DNA of 6,708 nt from Halobacteriales archaeon SW_9_67_24 (GCA_003022685.1 PXSV01000098.1:1-6708); one strand, 5' to 3'; positions 1-5,800 are shown, numbered from the stretch's first letter. A program made the numbers and translations. The notes: generated by a model not told the origin, from the letters alone.

Positions 1-297
1 CCGGTGAACGAGATCGCGCTGACCGGCTATCAGGTCGAGGGGACGCCGGGCCGCGACCTGCTCGACACCGGGAATGCGGAGATCGACGGCCGCCGGATGC
101 CCGTGAGCGCCCAGGTCGAGTCCTACGACTTCTCCGCACACGCCGACCGCGAGGGATTGTTCGGGTATCTCGATTCGTACCGCGACAGTCGAGTGCTCGT
201 CAACCACGGCGATCGGTGCCAGACGTTCGCGGCGGAGCTGCGGGACGAAGGAATCGACGCCGCCGCCCCCGGTCTCGGCGACACCGTCGAGGTGTAG
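1..297 (+). CDS. MBL-fold/beta-CASP nuclease-like protein, C-terminal part
   Basis: This is the last 98 codons of a gene that begins before the window; the frame is open from base 1 and ends at TAG 295-297. The GTG at 4-6 is probably an internal Val codon, because the protein continues upstream of it. The residues resemble the end of metallo-beta-lactamase/beta-CASP RNA-processing enzymes (archaeal RNase J or CPSF-like). There is a TGYQ...GTPGR segment at residues 8-18, a FSAHAD motif at 44-49 (the His of beta-CASP motif B, a metal or phosphate ligand in the family) and a VNHGD motif at 67-71 (motif C His). Such enzymes are cytoplasmic, zinc-dependent and usually cut or trim RNA. The N-terminal HxHxDH metal site lies outside the window, so nuclease activity and exact subfamily cannot be judged. 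The downstream gene starts 53 bases later with its own TATA-like element. Confidence 0.85.
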   Translation, partial: PVNEIALTGYQVEGTPGRDLLDTGNAEIDGRRMPVSAQVESYDFSAHADREGLFGYLDSYRDSRVLVNHGDRCQTFAAELRDEGIDAAAPGLGDTVEV

Positions 298-320
298 ACG
301 CTGCACACGCTGCTCGAACG

Positions 321-328
321 CTTTTCAG
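321..328 (+). promoter_or_regulatory. TATA-like element of the 351-1547 gene
   Basis: CTTTTCAG is a short T-rich stretch in GC-rich DNA, centred about 26 bases before the ATG at 351. This spacing fits a leaderless haloarchaeal transcript, and no Shine-Dalgarno precedes the ATG. Position and base composition are the only evidence. Confidence 0.45.
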
Positions 329-350
329 TGGGCGTCGCCTCCGGACGAGT

Positions 351-1547
351 ATGAACGACTCGAACACGACGGACGACGGGACCGAGGAGGGGGTCACGGA
401 ACTGCTCGCCGACCTCCCCGACCGCCTGCGCGACGAGGCCGACGCTGCGGTGGCCGACGCGCGCGACGCCGACGGCCTCGCCGAGCGACTCGCTGACGTC
501 CGCGAAGGACACGACGAGACGGACGAGTCCGACGGGACGGCGGTCCCCGTGACCGTCGGGGACGAGGAAGGCGGTGACGGCGTGTTCGACCGCGTCCGCT
601 CGACGCTCGGCGACGCACGTGATCGCGTGGCCAGCGATGCCGATTCAGTTGCGGACGACGACGGCTTGGCGTCGGCGGGCAGCACGGATGGCGACTCCGA
701 GTCGTCGGCACTCCCCGGCATCGAGCGGCCGCGCGAACTCGCCGCGGACGCCAGGTCAAGAGCCGGGTCCTCGCTCGACCGCGACGTCCCGCTCCCGTCG
801 GTCGATCGGGACCGGACCCGGGACGTGGCCCGAGTCGTGCGCGACCGCGCGGGCATCGGGGCGCTCGAACTCAAGCGAACCGTCCGGGACGCCGATCCGA
901 AGCAGGCCGCGCTCTGGGGCCTGGCCACCGGTGTCACGGTCGCGAACCCCGCCATCGCGGCGAGTTACTCCACCGTAGCCCTCCTGTCGGGTGCGGTGCT
1001 CGGCGGTGGTATGGTGGGTGCGTACGCCACCAGCCACGACGACACCGTGTTCGACGACCTGGACCCGACGATGATGGCCCAGCGGGCCAACGCCGGGGCA
1101 TCGAAGGGGGCGGGCGCACGGCGGATCGACGGCAAGTCGGTCGGCGCGATGGTGGGCGCGTCGGCGTATCTCGCAGAAGAACTCACGCCCGAGGAATACG
1201 CCCAGTGGGTCACCGAGGCCGACGCCGAGTCGGTGCTCAACGGCGCGGAGATGGGCGCTGGCCGGGCGGCCGCCTCGGAGGACTTCGAGGGAGCGCGGTC
1301 CGGCGCGGCGCTCGGGGGCGGTCTCGGGCTCCTGTACGGCCTGGCGGCGGACGACGACACGACCGCCGACGACCACCCGATCCGAGAACTCCTCGACGAG
1401 GATCTCTGGGACGAGTACGCGGGCCGCCTCGGCAGCGAGGACGGCGGCACGGCGACCGAGGGACGCATCGTCGACGGGGACGACACGATCGAGGACGATG
1501 TCGATGCGGACGACGGCTCCGCCACCGGACTCAGCGACGACGAGTGA
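351..1547 (+). CDS. Acidic haloarchaeal protein with Gly-rich hydrophobic core, unknown function
   Basis: I do not recognise a characterised family for this 398-residue protein. Residues 1-180 are Asp/Glu/Arg-rich and low in complexity, with short predicted amphipathic helices such as 16-52. Residues 186-229 form a hydrophobic Ala/Gly/Val stretch (WGLATGVTVANPAIAAS, then GAVLGGGMVGAYA) long enough for one membrane hairpin or two short spans. Weaker Gly/Ala segments lie at 262-275 and 315-333 (GAALGGGLGLLYG), and the tail 334-398 is again very acidic. GxxxG/glycine-zipper spacing in the hydrophobic parts suggests packed or membrane-inserted helices, but this is inference. There is no signal peptide, Cys pair or catalytic motif. 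I chose ATG 351 because a TATA-like element sits about 26 bases before it; an in-frame ATG at 216 would overlap the upstream gene and add an Arg-rich, non-halophilic leader. The gene converges on the dehydrogenase 51 bases downstream. Confidence 0.85.
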   Translation: MNDSNTTDDGTEEGVTELLADLPDRLRDEADAAVADARDADGLAERLADVREGHDETDESDGTAVPVTVGDEEGGDGVFDRVRSTLGDARDRVASDADSVADDDGLASAGSTDGDSESSALPGIERPRELAADARSRAGSSLDRDVPLPSVDRDRTRDVARVVRDRAGIGALELKRTVRDADPKQAALWGLATGVTVANPAIAASYSTVALLSGAVLGGGMVGAYATSHDDTVFDDLDPTMMAQRANAGASKGAGARRIDGKSVGAMVGASAYLAEELTPEEYAQWVTEADAESVLNGAEMGAGRAAASEDFEGARSGAALGGGLGLLYGLAADDDTTADDHPIRELLDEDLWDEYAGRLGSEDGGTATEGRIVDGDDTIEDDVDADDGSATGLSDDE

Positions 1548-1573
1548 GAAGCGGTTCGATCACCTGCGGGTTC

Positions 1574-1586
1574 GAAACACCGTTTC
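1574..1586. terminator. Small hairpin between convergent genes
   Basis: GAAAC-acc-GTTTC is a perfect 5-bp inverted repeat with a 3-base loop. It lies in the 51-base gap between two convergent genes, where transcription from both sides must stop. No long T-run follows on either strand, so a terminator role is only suggested by position. Confidence 0.2.
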
Positions 1587-1598
1587 CTCGACGGCCGT

Positions 1599-2480
1599 TC
1601 AGTTCGCGGCGACATCGAAGTCGTAAGTCACGCCGGTCAGCTCCTCCGAAACGTCCCAGAGGCGCGCCGCAGTCTCCTCGTCGTACGACCGCTCGCTGGA
1701 GCGCTGGGCGTTCGCGAGCTTCATCCCCCACAGCCGGAGGGTTTCACCCGACTGTTCGGGCCCCCGGCGCTGGAGGGTCGTGTCCGTGTAGCCGGGGTGG
1801 CATGCCACGCTGGTCACGTCGTCGACGCCAACACCACGGAGCCGACGGTGGAGTTCGTACGCGAAGAGGACGTTCGCGAGCTTGCTCCGGCTGTAGGCGT
1901 CCCACTCGTCGTACGAATCCTCACCCTGGAGATCGTCGCTCACGGCGTTGCCGTTCGCGCTCGTCATGGCGCTTCGCCCGACACTGTCGAAGTCGATCTC
2001 GCCGCTCTCGTGGAGACCGCTGCTCTGGGTCACAACCCGGCTCTCACCGTCGGTCTCGTGGAGGTACTCCAGCAGGGTGCCGGTGAGCGCGAAGTGTCCC
2101 AGATGATTGACGCCGAACTGGGTCTCGAACCCGTCGACGGTCTCGCTCCGCGGGACCGCCATCACGCCGGCGTTGTTGCAGAGCACGTGGAGTTCGTCGT
2201 GGGTATCGGCGAAGTCGGCGGCGAAGCGGCCGACCGACGAGAGGTCCGCGAGATCCAGCTCGATCACTGTGAGCGAGGTCTCGGGAGCCTTTTTTCGAAT
2301 GCGCTCGCCCGCCTCGACGCCGCGCTCGACGCTCCGGCACGCGAGGACGACGTTCGCCCCGTGGAGTGCGAACTCCCGCGCCGCCTCGTAACCGAGTCCG
2401 CTGTTCGCGCCGGTGACGACCACCGTCTTCCCGTCGAGGTCCCCCATTCGTTGTGCGGTCCACCCGTCGTTGGATGCCAT
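1599..2480 (-). CDS. Short-chain dehydrogenase/reductase (SDR), retinol dehydrogenase-like
   Basis: This 293-residue classical SDR is a predicted soluble NAD(P)-dependent oxidoreductase acting on an unknown alcohol or ketone. The Rossmann nucleotide loop TGANSGLG is at residues 23-30. Arg49 after the second beta strand (VVLACRS) favours NADP(H). D76 (ELDLADLSS) is the adenine-contact position and NNAG is at 102-105. The catalytic set is visible: N125 (VNHLGHF), S153/S154, Y196 and K200 (YSRSK). The sequence continues KLANVLFAYEL, as in the retinol dehydrogenase/WW-oxidoreductase-like branch, with PGY after it. Residues about 166-181 look like an extra loop of some 16 residues before the catalytic Tyr. 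ATG 2480 gives a short leader containing W7; Met12 is a possible but less likely start. The gene is divergent from the 2609 gene and convergent with the 351-1547 gene, and no partner suggests a substrate. Confidence 0.93.
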   Translation of the reverse strand: MASNDGWTAQRMGDLDGKTVVVTGANSGLGYEAAREFALHGANVVLACRSVERGVEAGERIRKKAPETSLTVIELDLADLSSVGRFAADFADTHDELHVLCNNAGVMAVPRSETVDGFETQFGVNHLGHFALTGTLLEYLHETDGESRVVTQSSGLHESGEIDFDSVGRSAMTSANGNAVSDDLQGEDSYDEWDAYSRSKLANVLFAYELHRRLRGVGVDDVTSVACHPGYTDTTLQRRGPEQSGETLRLWGMKLANAQRSSERSYDEETAARLWDVSEELTGVTYDFDVAAN

Positions 2481-2608
2481 GCAGGTCGTGCGTGGAGGAT
2501 ACGGAAAGCGTTAGCGTTGCGGCGACGCCACCCGATCCCGGCCCCGGCGTTGACGACGGACGCGTCCCTCCGCCGAGGTGTTTTGTCCACGGTCGTTAAT
2601 GTCCCCGT
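2481..2608. promoter_or_regulatory. Divergent promoter region
   Basis: These 128 bases separate the minus-strand dehydrogenase from the plus-strand gene at 2609. On the plus strand, TTTTGTCC at 2581-2588 is about 25 bases before ATG 2609 and is the likely TATA element. On the minus strand, CTTTCC at 2508-2503 is about 25 bases before ATG 2480 and is a weaker candidate. I see no clear operator repeat. Confidence 0.45.
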
Positions 2609-3016
2609 ATGGACGACGAACCAACCGATCTCGACGAGACCGAACGGGCCGCGCTCCACGACCTCCAGCTCGGCATCGAGCATCTCCATCGGGGGTACGG
2701 CCACCTCGTCGCGTTCCACCACGAGGTCGGTCGCGGAATGGACAGACTGGACGACGCGCGTGAGAAGCTCCGCAAGTCTGGCCACGACACGTGGGCGGAC
2801 GTCCTCCGCGACGACCTCCTTCCGGCGGGTGCGGTCGACGGGCGGTGGACCTACGAGATCGTCGAGTCGTTCGCGGACGGGTTCCTCGCGCCGGCGGCCG
2901 AGTTCGAGGCGAGCGTGCGCGAGGAGCTGGCCGACGGCCGACGGCACGTCACCGAGCGCCAACAGCAGCGCGAATGGCGCGAGCGTAGCGAGGGCGACCG
3001 GCAAACAGATCGGTAG
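2609..3016 (+). CDS. Small conserved haloarchaeal protein, helical and His-rich, unknown function
   Basis: This 135-residue protein resembles a conserved haloarchaeal family with no function known to me. It is acidic and predicted almost wholly helical, with no membrane segment, signal peptide or cysteine. Residues 11-60 carry an unusual density of His (H17, H25, H27, H32, H37, H38, H59), including the stretch HLHRGYGHLVAFHHEVGRGM, which could form one face of a helical bundle; metal binding is possible but unproven. A second conserved-looking part is DDLLPAGAVDGRWTYEIVESF at 68-88. The C-terminus (112-135) is a charged, probably extended helix. ATG 2609 is supported by a T-rich TATA-like element about 25 bases upstream and by the acidic N-terminus MDDEPTDLDETE. 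It ends 29 bases before the convergent DUF6360-like gene and is most likely transcribed alone. Confidence 0.85.
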   Translation: MDDEPTDLDETERAALHDLQLGIEHLHRGYGHLVAFHHEVGRGMDRLDDAREKLRKSGHDTWADVLRDDLLPAGAVDGRWTYEIVESFADGFLAPAAEFEASVREELADGRRHVTERQQQREWRERSEGDRQTDR

Positions 3017-3045
3017 AGCGAGAACGACGAGCGCGCAACCGCCAG

Positions 3046-3327
3046 TCAGTCCTCGGCGGCCTCGACGTCGGCGGCGTGGTCTTCGAGCGCGGCGGCAACC
3101 TCGCGGGCCTGGTCCGGCGAGAGCCGCACCTCGTCGGCGTGAGCAGGAAGGGTATCGAGGTCGGTGTTGTCGAGTTCGAGCTGGAGCTGGACGTGCTCTG
3201 GGTTCTTCCGCGCCGAGGTGACGTTCAACACGGCGAGGGCGTCCTCCTCGAACTCGTGGCCTTCTACCTGTGCGTCGAGCAGGTCGAGCGTCGTGTAGGC
3301 GTTGACCTTCAGAATGCGATCGCTCAT
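3046..3327 (-). CDS. Small haloarchaeal protein, DUF6360-like
   Basis: This 93-residue protein strongly resembles a haloarchaea-restricted family that I recall as DUF6360 (number from memory). It begins MSDRILKVNAYTTLDLLDAQ, continues with a probable beta-rich core (FEEDALAVLNVTS, HVQLQLELDNTDLDTL) and ends in an acidic helix (SPDQAREVAAALEDHAADVEAA). There are no cysteines, membrane segments or catalytic motifs. The function is unknown, and the family looks like a small soluble adaptor or binding domain. The gene lies downstream of the siroheme reductase on the same strand, 77 bases after the frame-restored reductase stop. It also has its own TATA-like element about 25 bases before ATG 3327, so it may be transcribed independently. 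Out-of-frame reading of the reductase runs to a TAA inside this promoter. Confidence 0.88.
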   Translation of the reverse strand: MSDRILKVNAYTTLDLLDAQVEGHEFEEDALAVLNVTSARKNPEHVQLQLELDNTDLDTLPAHADEVRLSPDQAREVAAALEDHAADVEAAED

Positions 3328-3347
3328 GGGAGTCCTTGGCTCGGAGA

Positions 3348-3357
3348 GAACTTAACC
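3348..3357 (-). promoter_or_regulatory. TATA-like element of the DUF6360-like gene
   Basis: Read on the minus strand this is GGTTAAGTTC, an AT-rich core (TTAA) centred about 25 bases before ATG 3327. That spacing fits a leaderless haloarchaeal transcript. It suggests the gene need not depend on read-through from the reductase. Confidence 0.5.
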
Positions 3358-5130
3358 GACACCGTATCGACGGCGATCGGAGCGGACTCGCAGGTGCTCT
3401 CGGATCAGTCGTCGGCCGAGATCGGGGTGCCGTCGGCGCGGGCGGGCGTCGGCCGGTCGTCCATATCGTCCTCGTCGGCGTAGGGGTACCACGTCATCTT
3501 CGTGTTGTGCATGTACGGGTCCTCGCGCGGCGATGAACTCCCGGAAGCTCTCCTCGTCCGCCGACTCGGCCTCGTAGGCCGCGAGGACGTTCTGAATGTA
3601 GCCGGGCACCTCGTCGGCCGCGACCCGCATCGCGATCCAGTCCGCGAAGTGGGGGTCCTCGCCGAGCCCGCCGCCGAGACCGATGTCGAACGCCTCGACC
3701 GGTTCGCCGTCCTTTCTGGTCTTCATCCCCCGCAGGCTGATGTCGGCGATCTGGGGCTGGGCACACGAGGCGGTACAGCCCGAGAGGTGGACGTGGAAGT
3801 CCTCGATTCCGTCGGGGAGGGCGACGTTGTCCTTCAGCCAGCGGGCGTACCGAACCTGACGGTTTTTCGTCTCCACGATCGAGAGCGAGCAGAACTCGGT
3901 CCCGGTGCACGCGATCGATCCGCGCATGAACGGGTGGGGGTCGGGCGAGTACTCCTCCAGCAGGGGTTCGTCGAGGAAGGCGTCGAGATCGTCCTCGGGA
4001 ACGTCGGTCACGATGACGTTCTGGCGCTGAGTGAGACGAACCTCGCCGGAGCCGTACTCGTCGGCGAGGGCGGCGAGTTCGAGGGTGTCCTCGGCTCCCA
4101 TCCGCCCCACGAGGACGTCGAGGCCGACGTAGTAGTTGCCGTCGGGCTGCTCGTGGACGCCGATGTGATCGCCGTGTTCGTCCTGGCGACCCGCGTTGTA
4201 GGTGTAGTCCTCCCGGAGGTCCTCGCCGGCCGTGGGGAGCTCATAGTCGATGTACTCCTCCTGGAGGGTCTCGCGGATCTTCTCGGTCCCCCACTCGTCG
4301 ACGAGGAACTTGATGCGAGCGTTGAACCGGTCATCGCGGTCGCCGTGATCCCGGAACAGGGCGGACATCCCCGCCGAGACTTTCGGGGCGTCCTCGGGCG
4401 TACAGAACACGTCGATGTCGCGGGCGAAGCGGGGTTCCTTCCGCGAGAGGCCGCCGCCGACCCGGACGTTGAAGCCCATCGTCTCCTCGCCGTCGATCTC
4501 CTTTTCGGCGGGCTCGAAGGCCAGATCGTTGATGTCACCCTGGCCGCAACCCTCGTCACAGCCCGTGACCGAGACCTTCCACTTCCGGGGCATGTTCTCG
4601 TACGCCTCGTTGCCCTTGAACTCCTCGTGGAGCTCTTCGGCGATGGGCCACGCGTCGACGTGTTCGTGTTTGTCCTTGCCCGCGACCGGACAGCCGACGA
4701 TGTTGCGCCACGAGTCGCCGCAGGCCTGGATGGTCGAGAGGCCGTTCGCCTCCAGTTTCTCGAAGATGTCGGGCACGTCCTCGATCCGGATCCAGTGGAG
4801 CTGGATCGACTGGCGGGTGGTCCAGTCGCAGTACGCGCCGCCGAACTCGGGGTTGTCGACCGGGCCGCGGGCGTACTCGTCGGCGATCTCGCCGACGATC
4901 TTCAATTGACCGGGTTCAAGCACGCCGTTGGGCGTCCCGATCCGCATCATGAAGTAACTCTCCTGGCCGTTGCGCTGGTGGTACAGCCCCCACCATTTGA
5001 ACCGCTCGAACCACGCGTCGTGTTCGTCCTCGGGGATCGCCTCCCAGCCCTTTTCAGCGAACTCGAAGAGGTGTTCGCGGACCTCCTCTCCGTAGACCTC
5101 GTCCTTCCAGCCCTCGACTTTACTCGGCAT
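3352..5130 (-). CDS. nirA: Ferredoxin-dependent siroheme nitrite/sulfite reductase, NirA-type, C-terminus frameshifted
   Basis: This cytoplasmic enzyme uses siroheme and a 4Fe-4S cluster to reduce nitrite to ammonia or sulfite to sulfide with six electrons from ferredoxin. It shows the tandem NirA fold: a ferredoxin-like half-domain (about 54-118), a first siroheme domain (132-290), a second half-domain (330-395) and a second siroheme domain (404-535). The cluster/siroheme ligands are C408-x5-C414 and C452-x3-C456. Anion-site residues align as R63 (FMMR), R142 (CGDSWRN), K183 and K185 (PRKWK), with TTRQ at 104-107. K185 is Asn in plant and cyanobacterial nitrite reductases and Lys in sulfite reductases, so sulfite is a real alternative substrate. 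As read, the frame gives 592 residues, but after R536 it becomes an Arg-rich tail; the true C-terminus lies one frame over and ends at 3405. ATG 5130 has a TATA-like element about 25 bases upstream. No nitrate-assimilation gene is nearby. Confidence 0.93.
   Translation of the reverse strand: MPSKVEGWKDEVYGEEVREHLFEFAEKGWEAIPEDEHDAWFERFKWWGLYHQRNGQESYFMMRIGTPNGVLEPGQLKIVGEIADEYARGPVDNPEFGGAYCDWTTRQSIQLHWIRIEDVPDIFEKLEANGLSTIQACGDSWRNIVGCPVAGKDKHEHVDAWPIAEELHEEFKGNEAYENMPRKWKVSVTGCDEGCGQGDINDLAFEPAEKEIDGEETMGFNVRVGGGLSRKEPRFARDIDVFCTPEDAPKVSAGMSALFRDHGDRDDRFNARIKFLVDEWGTEKIRETLQEEYIDYELPTAGEDLREDYTYNAGRQDEHGDHIGVHEQPDGNYYVGLDVLVGRMGAEDTLELAALADEYGSGEVRLTQRQNVIVTDVPEDDLDAFLDEPLLEEYSPDPHPFMRGSIACTGTEFCSLSIVETKNRQVRYARWLKDNVALPDGIEDFHVHLSGCTASCAQPQIADISLRGMKTRKDGEPVEAFDIGLGGGLGEDPHFADWIAMRVAADEVPGYIQNVLAAYEAESADEESFREFIAARGPVHAQHEDDVVPLRRRGRYGRPADARPRRRHPDLGRRLIREHLRVRSDRRRYGVG
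3405..3524 (-). pseudogene. Displaced C-terminal segment of the nitrite/sulfite reductase
   Basis: Shifting one base forward at the run CGCGCG (3524-3529), the minus strand reads 39 codons beginning EDPYMHNTKMTWYPYADED and ending in ISADD, then TGA at 3407-3405. This is acidic, matches the usual haloarchaeal reductase C-terminus as I recall it, and clearly belongs to the gene upstream. The main frame over the same bases is Arg-rich and unlike any haloarchaeal protein end. Adding one CG to the run would give IAAREDPYMHNTK without a break and a 575-residue enzyme. Confidence 0.85.
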
Positions 5131-5149
5131 ACCCGTACTAAGGGACCGA

Positions 5150-5160
5150 CGCCTAAACCC
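5150..5160 (-). promoter_or_regulatory. TATA-like element of the siroheme reductase gene
   Basis: On the minus strand this reads GGGTTTAGGCG, with the TTTA core about 25 bases before ATG 5130. It lies in the 107-base gap after the small Cys-rich gene, which suggests the reductase has its own leaderless transcript. I see no operator repeat next to it. Confidence 0.5.
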
Positions 5161-5237
5161 TCGCCCGTGGCGTCAATCCTCCCCGCGTCTCGCTGGAGGC
5201 GGACAGTGTTGCCGAGAGGCTGGACTACCCGAATCGG

Positions 5238-5567
5238 CTACTCGGGCCCGGCGAGACGGGTGCGCCGACGAGGGACGTGGACGCTCTCGGGAGCCACGGC
5301 GTGGAACTCGCCGTCGATCACCCGGCCGACCGCGAGCCACGAAGTGACGCCGCTCGCCCCGCAGGCGATGCACTGGCCGGCGATGCGGGCCTCGATCGCC
5401 GGTGGGTCGACACCGACCTCGACGAACCCCTCGGCGAGGAAATCCGCCATCTCGCAGGGGCAGCAGTCCTGCCGCGCGAGCCACCAGAGGTCGCCGACGT
5501 TGACCTCGCGGGTGTCGTCGACGCTGATCCACGCCCCGTCGTCGAGCTGGTGGACGTCGATTGGCAC
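5238..5567 (-). CDS. Small Cys-rich putative zinc-binding protein, unknown function
   Basis: The protein is 109 residues from the chosen GTG at 5567. Its start reads MPIDVHQLDDGAWISVDDTREVNVGDLWWL and is acidic and well ordered. Five cysteines form two groups: C35-C36-P-C38 (RQDCCPCEMADF) and C66-x2-C69-G (QCIACGASG). The second looks like a zinc knuckle, so one zinc or iron site formed by both groups is likely; this is inference. There is no membrane segment and no recognised catalytic domain. The start is uncertain. An in-frame GTG at 5639 would give 133 residues, and the ATG at 5849 would add a long Arg/Pro-rich leader that looks non-coding. The gene is 107 bases upstream of, and codirectional with, the siroheme reductase, so a link to sulfur, nitrogen or Fe-S metabolism is possible but rests only on position. 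Confidence 0.72.
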   Translation of the reverse strand: MPIDVHQLDDGAWISVDDTREVNVGDLWWLARQDCCPCEMADFLAEGFVEVGVDPPAIEARIAGQCIACGASGVTSWLAVGRVIDGEFHAVAPESVHVPRRRTRLAGPE

Positions 5568-5673
5568 GGCCGCCCTCGTCGCCGCGACGACCTGAACCCA
5601 TCGACCGACGATCGTCGCTGATCGTCGCCGATCGTCCACGGACGTGGTGACACATGATAGCGGCGGAATCGCC

Positions 5674-5695
5674 GGACGAAGCCGGTATTTCGTCC
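5674..5695. repeat. Perfect inverted repeat, possible operator
   Basis: GGACGAA (5674-5680) and TTCGTCC (5689-5695) are exact inverse complements with an 8-base spacer. The element is 35 bases upstream of the alternative GTG (5639) of the Cys-rich gene, overlaps an AT-richer GAAATACC on the minus strand, and could bind a dimeric regulator. Confidence 0.4.
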
Positions 5696-5726
5696 ATTCG
5701 ATCGTCGGACGTCTCGACAGTTGTTG

Positions 5727-5759
5727 CCGGTAAACGAGAGCCCGGGTAGGGTTTACAGG
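5727..5759. repeat. Inverted repeat CCGGTAAAC/GTTTACAGG, possible operator
   Basis: The arms are 5727-5735 and 5751-5759 and match at eight of nine positions (GTAAAC/GTTTAC is perfect). The spacer is 15 bases and contains CCCGGG near the centre. The AT-rich arms stand out in GC-rich DNA, and the element sits just upstream of the TATA-like CCTTATCC of the microprotein pair, where a regulator dimer could act. Confidence 0.45.
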
Positions 5760-5768
5760 TGGGCGCGG

Positions 5769-5776
5769 CCTTATCC
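5769..5776 (+). promoter_or_regulatory. TATA-like element of the microprotein pair
   Basis: CCTTATCC is centred about 28 bases before ATG 5801, as expected for a leaderless haloarchaeal transcript. A GGAG at 5795-5798 lies only two bases before the ATG, too close to act as a normal ribosome binding site. Confidence 0.4.
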
Positions 5777-5800
5777 GGGCTACACTCGTACGGGGGAGCG

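Larger units (their letters stand above)
5568..5800. promoter_or_regulatory. Divergent intergenic region with repeats and inverted repeats
   Basis: These 233 bases separate the minus-strand Cys-rich gene from the plus-strand microprotein pair. They contain a 12-bp palindrome CGACGATCGTCG (5606-5617), three near-tandem 10-base units starting ATCGTC (5611-5640), and a perfect 7-bp inverted repeat GGACGAA/TTCGTCC (5674-5680 and 5689-5695). A second inverted repeat, CCGGTAAAC/GTTTACAGG, has one mismatch (5727-5735 and 5751-5759). A TATA-like CCTTATCC lies at 5769-5776. If the Cys-rich gene starts at 5639, its left part is coding. Confidence 0.5.

Noticed and set aside
216..350. Upstream in-frame start of the 351-1547 gene
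   Set aside because: It would overlap the end of the preceding gene and add 45 residues of Arg-rich sequence. ATG 351 has a correctly spaced TATA-like element.
1554..1580. Two GGTTCGA motifs resembling a tRNA T-loop or attachment-site remnant
   Set aside because: The flanking bases do not form the 5-bp T-stem, and no anticodon arm or acceptor stem is visible upstream.
1797..3221. A 474-codon plus-strand open frame spanning three genes
   Set aside because: It runs antisense through the dehydrogenase, across a promoter region, out of frame through the 2609 gene and antisense into the DUF6360-like gene. Its later part is Arg/Ser-rich and not halophilic in composition.
3520..3532. Programmed ribosomal frameshift in the siroheme reductase
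   Set aside because: No slippery heptamer, stop codon in the zero frame or downstream structure is apparent at the switch. Gain or loss in a CG repeat is simpler.
3502..5595. A 697-codon open frame on the plus strand opposite the siroheme reductase
   Set aside because: It is antisense to a gene with clear catalytic and cluster motifs. Long antisense frames are common in GC-rich haloarchaeal DNA, and its protein shows no motif.
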